This document shows, in pieces, positions 14,631 to 18,661 of a DNA stretch of 18,661 bases. The stretch's first letter is position 1, and every line of letters begins with the position of its first letter. A program made the position numbers and the translations under genes. Under the pieces are notes generated by a model. The model saw only the letters and a program-made list of their open reading frames with translations. It was not told where the DNA came from and searched no databases. This DNA is from Desulfobacterales bacterium (lineage in GTDB: Bacteria; Desulfobacterota; Desulfobulbia; Desulfobulbales; Desulfocapsaceae), in contig JABDPQ010000282.1 of assembly GCA_013042695.1 (NCBI GenBank), positions 1-18,661 on the forward strand, read 5' to 3'.

Positions 14631-15488
14631 CTAAACAATACTTTCTCGCGGAAAAACAAGTTCCATAACTTCACGGGCGTCTTCTTCGACCTGAGCACTG
14701 ATTGAGGTGCAATCATCTGCAGAAAGACCGGTAAGCGCCCAGACCGTCTCATTAACAATCAATGGTCCTTCGTTAAACTTACCGATGCCTTCGTGAGCTT
14801 TAGCAAGCAGGGATCCAAGGTGTACCAGAGCAGTTTCAAGGGGAAACTGTTCTGCTTGTGTTGGTTCTGTATGAAAGGCAGTGGTCTCCTTCAAGCTATC
14901 AGGTAAGGCCCAGTGACGCATCATAATAGCGCCTACTGAAGCATAATCAAAACCGAGCAGGCTGCGTTCAACCATGTGAATAGGTTCATTACGCTGTTTT
15001 GAGGTAATAATGGCCTCCTGGGATACGTCAGGAATCGCCTGGTACATGACAAGATGACCGATATCATGAAGCAGCCCGGAAACAAAAAGACGCTCCTTGT
15101 CGCATCCTGGACACAAAGCAGCAAGCTGACGTGAGGTTACCGCACAGTAGACACTCTTGTACCAGAATTTTTGCATATCCATAACAGAGGTTGACATCCC
15201 TTTAAAGGCATCGGCTACGGAGGTGGCAAGTACCAGATCGTGCACCTGCTGTGTGCCGAGAAGAGTGATGGCGCGGCTGACGGTTTCGACTTTAGTCGCA
15301 AATCCGAATAGTGAACTGTTCGCCATGTGCAGCAAACGAAGCGTAATTGCAGGGTCCTGACTGATTACTACGGAAACTTCTGCCATGGCAAAATCGGGAT
15401 CATCAAGGATATCTCTTAGACGAAGATAAATATCAGGCAATGAAATGAGTTCAGCCTTTTGGGTCACATCATCAAGTTTGGAGTTCAT
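14631..15488 (-). CDS. HDOD-domain signalling protein
   Basis: The 285-residue protein is essentially one HDOD domain (about 12-215) with a helical C-terminal extension. Visible hallmarks are SLPDIYLRLRDIL at the start, ISQDPAITLRLLHMANSSLFG (43-63), the AITLLGTQQV motif (73-82) and GLLHDIGHL (138-146, H141-D142). HDOD domains are HD-superfamily relatives that usually lack phosphodiesterase activity and act as scaffolds in motility, biofilm and c-di-GMP or stress signalling; only the HD pair is evident here. No receiver, GGDEF or EAL domain is attached. Reverse-strand AGGAG lies about 6 nt before the ATG. It sits 190 bp after the giant repeat protein gene and 195 bp before the tolC-like gene; the 190-bp gap has no clear hairpin or repeat. 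Its position suggests control of adhesin production or export, by inference. Confidence 0.9.
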   Translation of the reverse strand: MNSKLDDVTQKAELISLPDIYLRLRDILDDPDFAMAEVSVVISQDPAITLRLLHMANSSLFGFATKVETVSRAITLLGTQQVHDLVLATSVADAFKGMSTSVMDMQKFWYKSVYCAVTSRQLAALCPGCDKERLFVSGLLHDIGHLVMYQAIPDVSQEAIITSKQRNEPIHMVERSLLGFDYASVGAIMMRHWALPDSLKETTAFHTEPTQAEQFPLETALVHLGSLLAKAHEGIGKFNEGPLIVNETVWALTGLSADDCTSISAQVEEDAREVMELVFPRESIV

Positions 15489-15678
15489 TATATTCTCCTA
15501 TCAACCCTTACGAATAATGAGTAATGCCATGAATCTAATGAAAAATGTAGTTCTTATAGACTAATTGTTTGTCAGAGAAAATACAATACTCGTGTGTTAA
15601 TGAAAAGGTGAGAATATCTGCTCTTGGGCACGTGGGGTCGACGAAAAAACTCCTTAAATGTTTAAAATGACATTCTAT

Positions 15679-18661
15679 TTAATCTTCTGTGAACATTGAT
15701 TCAGTTGTTTGATCAGATGCGTTTTCTGATGAAGGTATATCTTTTGTTTTTTTGTCTTTCTTGCTTTTCTCTTTTGGTGTGATCAGGATAGAAACGGGAT
15801 CAAACCCTTTCCAGATCGGCATGGTGGCCAGAAAACTGGTCATTAAGGAGCCAGCCCGCAGCAGATAACTGACCACTCCTGCTGCAAACGTTGCAGAGAC
15901 GCCGCTGACGGCATAGACGACAGTTTTCTGTTGTTCGGCAGATTCTTCAAAAGATTCATCCATCTCCTGGTGCAGGATTTCAAGCTGTCCCCGCATGGTT
16001 GGGTTTTCCATGATAGCATTCATATCAACCGTGTCCATATAGATGGGAGTGGCCGAGAGCGGTGAGATAAGAAATTCAGAGGCTTCATGTAAGGCAGCCC
16101 GAAAACTTTGGAGCAGAACAGACGTGTAATTATGTTTTACTAACTGTTTTTTTTGCTCATCGGAATCCTGTATTTGCGGGATAAGTTGACCTGAATTTGC
16201 GGCGACATAGCCGAGGTATTGCTCATCTGACTCTATTGAGGTCTCAGTTGCATTAGTAATTTCAGCATTGGGCTTTAAATCAGGTGAATTCAATATGCGT
16301 ACGGCTACGTTTTCCGCGGGATTTTCATCAACAGGGATATCCTCGTCCACCGGAGCAGTTTCTATTTCAGTTGTAGGCGGTACATAGGTATCATCCGGGG
16401 TGTCAGTTTCGTTTGGATCTGTGACGATTTCCTCATCCGTAGACGGGTCATCAACGGGGTCGGGGTCTGTGTCTGGAAGTGGATCAGGATCAGGTTCAGG
16501 ATCTGGCAGTGGATCAGGGTCAGTATCGGGATCAGTAACGGGGTCAGGGTCTGGATCGGTTCCACTGGATTCATCGATATTGCTGATAGCTATGGCAAAG
16601 GTCTGACTACTCGTGCTTGTATCTGAAGAGGTAGCTAGCACAGTGATTGAGTGATTAACCGCCGTTTCATAGTCCAGACTGCCAGCAACGGTGATGACAC
16701 CGGTTACGCTGTCAATTGTGAAGCGTCCTCCGGCATCATCGGAAAGCGAGTAGGTTACTGTATCAGTTCCATCATTATCAGTCGCCAGAGCTGATAGACC
16801 AACTGCAGTATCGGTTGCAGAATTCTCAGCGACTGAATTTACCGTTCCATCGCTGTCAATAACCGAGCTGATAGAAAATTCATTAACATCGGTAATAGTA
16901 ATGATAAATGCTTGACTGCTGGTACTACTGTCAGAAGAAGTGGCCTGGACGGTTACGGAATGATTGGTAGCAGTCTCAAAATCAAGCGGATTGGCTACGG
17001 TGATGGTTCCACTAATAGAATCAATGGCGAAGAGTCCACCGGCATCGTCTGTAAGCGAGTAGGTGATCGTATCGGTGGCGTCTAGATCGGTTGCCAGGGC
17101 AGTGATGCCAACCGTATCTCCAACAATCCCATTTTCTGCTACACTGTTTGCAGTCGCACCATCACTGTCGGAGACAGGGCCGACCGTGTTCTCGTTTATA
17201 TCGGTGACCGTAATGGTAACCGTCTCGGAAACCGGCGTGGTGCCGTCTGAGGCTTCAATGGTCAGGGTGTAATTGGTCAGTGTCTCGTAATCGATTGCCG
17301 AGCTGTCAGCGATGGTGATGTTACCGCTGTTATCGATGGCAAAGGCCGAGTTGGTATTACCGGCGGTAATGCTAAAAGATGCTGGAGTATCGCCTGTGGT
17401 GAGCACCGTGCCGACAGCGGTGTCGTTCGGATCGGTTTCAGATACGAGATAGGATTGACCTGCAGTAATGGCACTAGAAACATCAGTGACATTAATGGTA
17501 ACCGTTTGAATTGCAGAACTATTGGTTCCATCGGATACTTGCAGACTCAGGGTATAACTTGGGGTAGTATCGAAGTCGAGATTGGTATTATTGAGTACAG
17601 TGATTTCACCAGTTGCCGCATCGATAGCAAAGACACCACCCGTGTTACCACCGGTAATAGTCCAGCCCAAAAGGGTTGTAGCTGTATCGACATCTGTGGC
17701 ATCTGCATTGCCAAGCAAGAAGCCGTTGGCTGCAGATTCGGAAACAGAGAATGCCTGGCCTGCAGTTATGACCGGGTCGTTTTCATTGATTGGATTGATG
17801 GAGATTGAGACGATCCCGGTGTCGGTTATACCGCCATCTGCATCACTGACAATGTAAGTGAAGGCGTCGGAGAAGTTTTCACTACCGTCATGGGTATAAC
17901 TGAAGGTACCGTCCGAATTTAAAGTAAGCGCACCGTTTCCGGGACCAATACCAAGAGCAACGCTAAGTGAATCATTTGGTAGGTCAGTATCATTATCATT
18001 GGCCAGGACTGAAGTAGCACCACCGTCCAAGGTTGTGATAGTAGCTCCTTCGTCAACAGTAATTGAGTCATCTGTGGCGACCGGATCATTGTCGTTTATT
18101 GGGTTGATGGTTATAGAGACGGTTCCGGTGCTCGTTGCGCCACCGTCTGCATCACTGACAATGTAGGTGAATGTATCGCTGAAATTCTCCGAGCCATCAT
18201 GTGTGTAGGAGAACGTGCCGTCGGCGTTCAAACTCAGGCTGCCGTAGCTTACATTGGTATCCAGTGAAACGGTGAGTAAATCATTTGGTAAATCATTATC
18301 TGTATCGTTAGCAAGAACTGAAGTAGCGCCTCCGTCCAGAGTGGTGATGGTCGCCCCTTCGTTTACGGTTATACTGTCGATACCTGCAACAGGATCGTTA
18401 TCGTTGACCGGACTGATGGTCAAACTGACGCTAACCGTATTAGAAGTTGCAGTGGCAAGATCATCAATAGTGTAGGTGAACGAATCTGAAAGCGTCTCCG
18501 ATCCGTCATGGGTGTAATCTACTGTGCCATCGGCGTTGACATTGTCAATGGTTCCGTTTGTCGGGCCACTGATGATATTGATTGAAGCAAGATCCAGCCC
18601 ATCATCAGCGTCGGTATCGTTACTAGCCAGATTCAGATTGGTTGTTGATCCTTCGTTTACT
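15679..18661 (-). CDS. Giant cadherin/tandem-repeat surface protein, C-terminal part (5' end outside window)
   Basis: The frame stays open to the window edge, giving 993 visible residues ending at the stop at 15679. A methionine-like start near 18423 is an internal TTG inside a repeat, not the true start. From the edge inward come one partial and two complete tandem-95/VCBS-type repeats (103 residues each), four cadherin-like repeats with D-x-N/D calcium-type ends (VTDVSS, VTDINE, ITDVNE), and an Asp-Pro-rich linker. A predicted helical segment follows, then a hydrophobic helix (nt 15856-15921) continuing into LLRAGSLMTSFLATMPIW, and a lysine-rich tail (KEKSKKDKKTK). The repeats suggest a calcium-stiffened extracellular adhesin. 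I see no RTX nonapeptides or C-terminal type I signal; the end looks like a membrane anchor with a cytoplasmic tail. Similar C-termini occur, as I recall, in giant DUF4347/cadherin proteins. Confidence 0.88.
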   Translation of the reverse strand, partial: VNEGSTTNLNLASNDTDADDGLDLASINIISGPTNGTIDNVNADGTVDYTHDGSETLSDSFTYTIDDLATATSNTVSVSLTISPVNDNDPVAGIDSITVNEGATITTLDGGATSVLANDTDNDLPNDLLTVSLDTNVSYGSLSLNADGTFSYTHDGSENFSDTFTYIVSDADGGATSTGTVSITINPINDNDPVATDDSITVDEGATITTLDGGATSVLANDNDTDLPNDSLSVALGIGPGNGALTLNSDGTFSYTHDGSENFSDAFTYIVSDADGGITDTGIVSISINPINENDPVITAGQAFSVSESAANGFLLGNADATDVDTATTLLGWTITGGNTGGVFAIDAATGEITVLNNTNLDFDTTPSYTLSLQVSDGTNSSAIQTVTINVTDVSSAITAGQSYLVSETDPNDTAVGTVLTTGDTPASFSITAGNTNSAFAIDNSGNITIADSSAIDYETLTNYTLTIEASDGTTPVSETVTITVTDINENTVGPVSDSDGATANSVAENGIVGDTVGITALATDLDATDTITYSLTDDAGGLFAIDSISGTITVANPLDFETATNHSVTVQATSSDSSTSSQAFIITITDVNEFSISSVIDSDGTVNSVAENSATDTAVGLSALATDNDGTDTVTYSLSDDAGGRFTIDSVTGVITVAGSLDYETAVNHSITVLATSSDTSTSSQTFAIAISNIDESSGTDPDPDPVTDPDTDPDPLPDPEPDPDPLPDTDPDPVDDPSTDEEIVTDPNETDTPDDTYVPPTTEIETAPVDEDIPVDENPAENVAVRILNSPDLKPNAEITNATETSIESDEQYLGYVAANSGQLIPQIQDSDEQKKQLVKHNYTSVLLQSFRAALHEASEFLISPLSATPIYMDTVDMNAIMENPTMRGQLEILHQEMDESFEESAEQQKTVVYAVSGVSATFAAGVVSYLLRAGSLMTSFLATMPIWKGFDPVSILITPKEKSKKDKKTKDIPSSENASDQTTESMFTED
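16435..16569 (-). repeat. Asp-Pro-rich linker encoded by low-complexity 6-bp units
   Basis: About 45 residues consist mostly of DPDP, DPDPLPD and TDPDP units between the last cadherin repeat and the anchor region. On the forward strand the DNA reads as near-repeats of GGATCA and GGGTCA. Such extended acidic proline linkers act as stiff spacers. Short-unit repeats can change length by slippage. Confidence 0.8.
16570..17769 (-). repeat. Four cadherin-like repeats in the giant protein
   Basis: Units run at about 17470-17769, 17182-17469, 16873-17181 and 16570-16872 (96-103 residues each). Each holds a FAID- or FTID-type strand (GVFAID, SAFAID, GLFAID, GRFTID), a DFDT/DYET/DFET/DYET motif and a C-terminal VTD/ITD-type calcium motif. 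The last two are most alike (SDSDGATANSVAEN versus IDSDGTVNSVAEN). Confidence 0.8.
17770..18661 (-). repeat. Tandem-95/VCBS-type repeats, 309-bp units
   Basis: Two complete 103-residue units (18079-18387 and 17770-18078) and a partial, more divergent one (18388-18661) share DGTFSYTHDGSENFSD-type cores and end in NPINDNDPV. The two full units are close in protein sequence but differ at many synonymous positions. Confidence 0.85.

Noticed and set aside
16400..16606. Forward Gly-Ser repeat frame
   Set aside because: Complement of the Asp-Pro linker codons; a low-complexity shadow.
17455..17808. 117-codon forward frame in the giant gene
   Set aside because: Antisense to well-formed cadherin repeats; no RBS or known family.
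16435..18661. CRISPR-like regular repeats
   Set aside because: The periodicity is protein-domain repetition in one open frame, not short identical repeats with unique spacers.

Overview
The window looks like a chromosomal segment of a Gram-negative, probably anaerobic bacterium. My best guess is Desulfobacterota (the sulfate-reducer group). This rests on an ADP-forming acyl-CoA synthetase, outer-membrane TolC, a YbiO-like MscS channel, an HDOD regulator, and short palindromic REP-like elements with GGGGAC...GTCCCC ends of a kind I associate with that group. The taxonomy is inference; no rRNA, tRNA, phage gene, transposase or CRISPR array is visible.

Region 1 (1-5623) is a nitrogen/amino-acid module. 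Four forward genes form a tight operon: an M20-type amidohydrolase (allantoate amidohydrolase / N-carbamoyl-L-amino-acid hydrolase type), an allantoinase/hydantoinase-type cyclic amidohydrolase, an AroM-family protein of the Asp/Glu/hydantoin racemase superfamily that keeps candidate catalytic cysteines, and a class I PLP aminotransferase. A convergent gene encodes a GhrA-like D-2-hydroxyacid dehydrogenase. Together they could open a cyclic ureide, remove the carbamoyl group, and transaminate and reduce the product. Whether the substrate is allantoin, a hydantoin or something else cannot be settled from sequence.

Region 2 (5624-9983) holds envelope genes: a CDP-alcohol phosphatidyltransferase, a YpfJ-type zinc metallopeptidase and a large MscS-family channel. 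Two gene-free stretches here (5772-5881 and 7605-7696) are dense arrays of palindromes.

Region 3 (9984-12942) has a 527-bp gap containing a 90-bp REPIN-like element with perfect 18-bp inverted ends. Its near-identical inverted partner sits at the left edge of the window (1-72). The gap is followed by an ADP-forming acyl-CoA synthetase with the less common ATP-grasp-first domain order. Its last codons and stop lie inside another REP-like palindrome.

Region 4 (12972-18661, all reverse strand) is, in transcription order, the 3' end of a giant cadherin/tandem-repeat surface protein with an Asp-Pro linker and a C-terminal hydrophobic anchor, then an HDOD signalling protein, then a TolC-family outer-membrane channel. 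It resembles a surface-adhesin locus, but the visible protein end has no RTX-type secretion signal. This locus and the AroM-containing operon are the two best candidates for undescribed biology.
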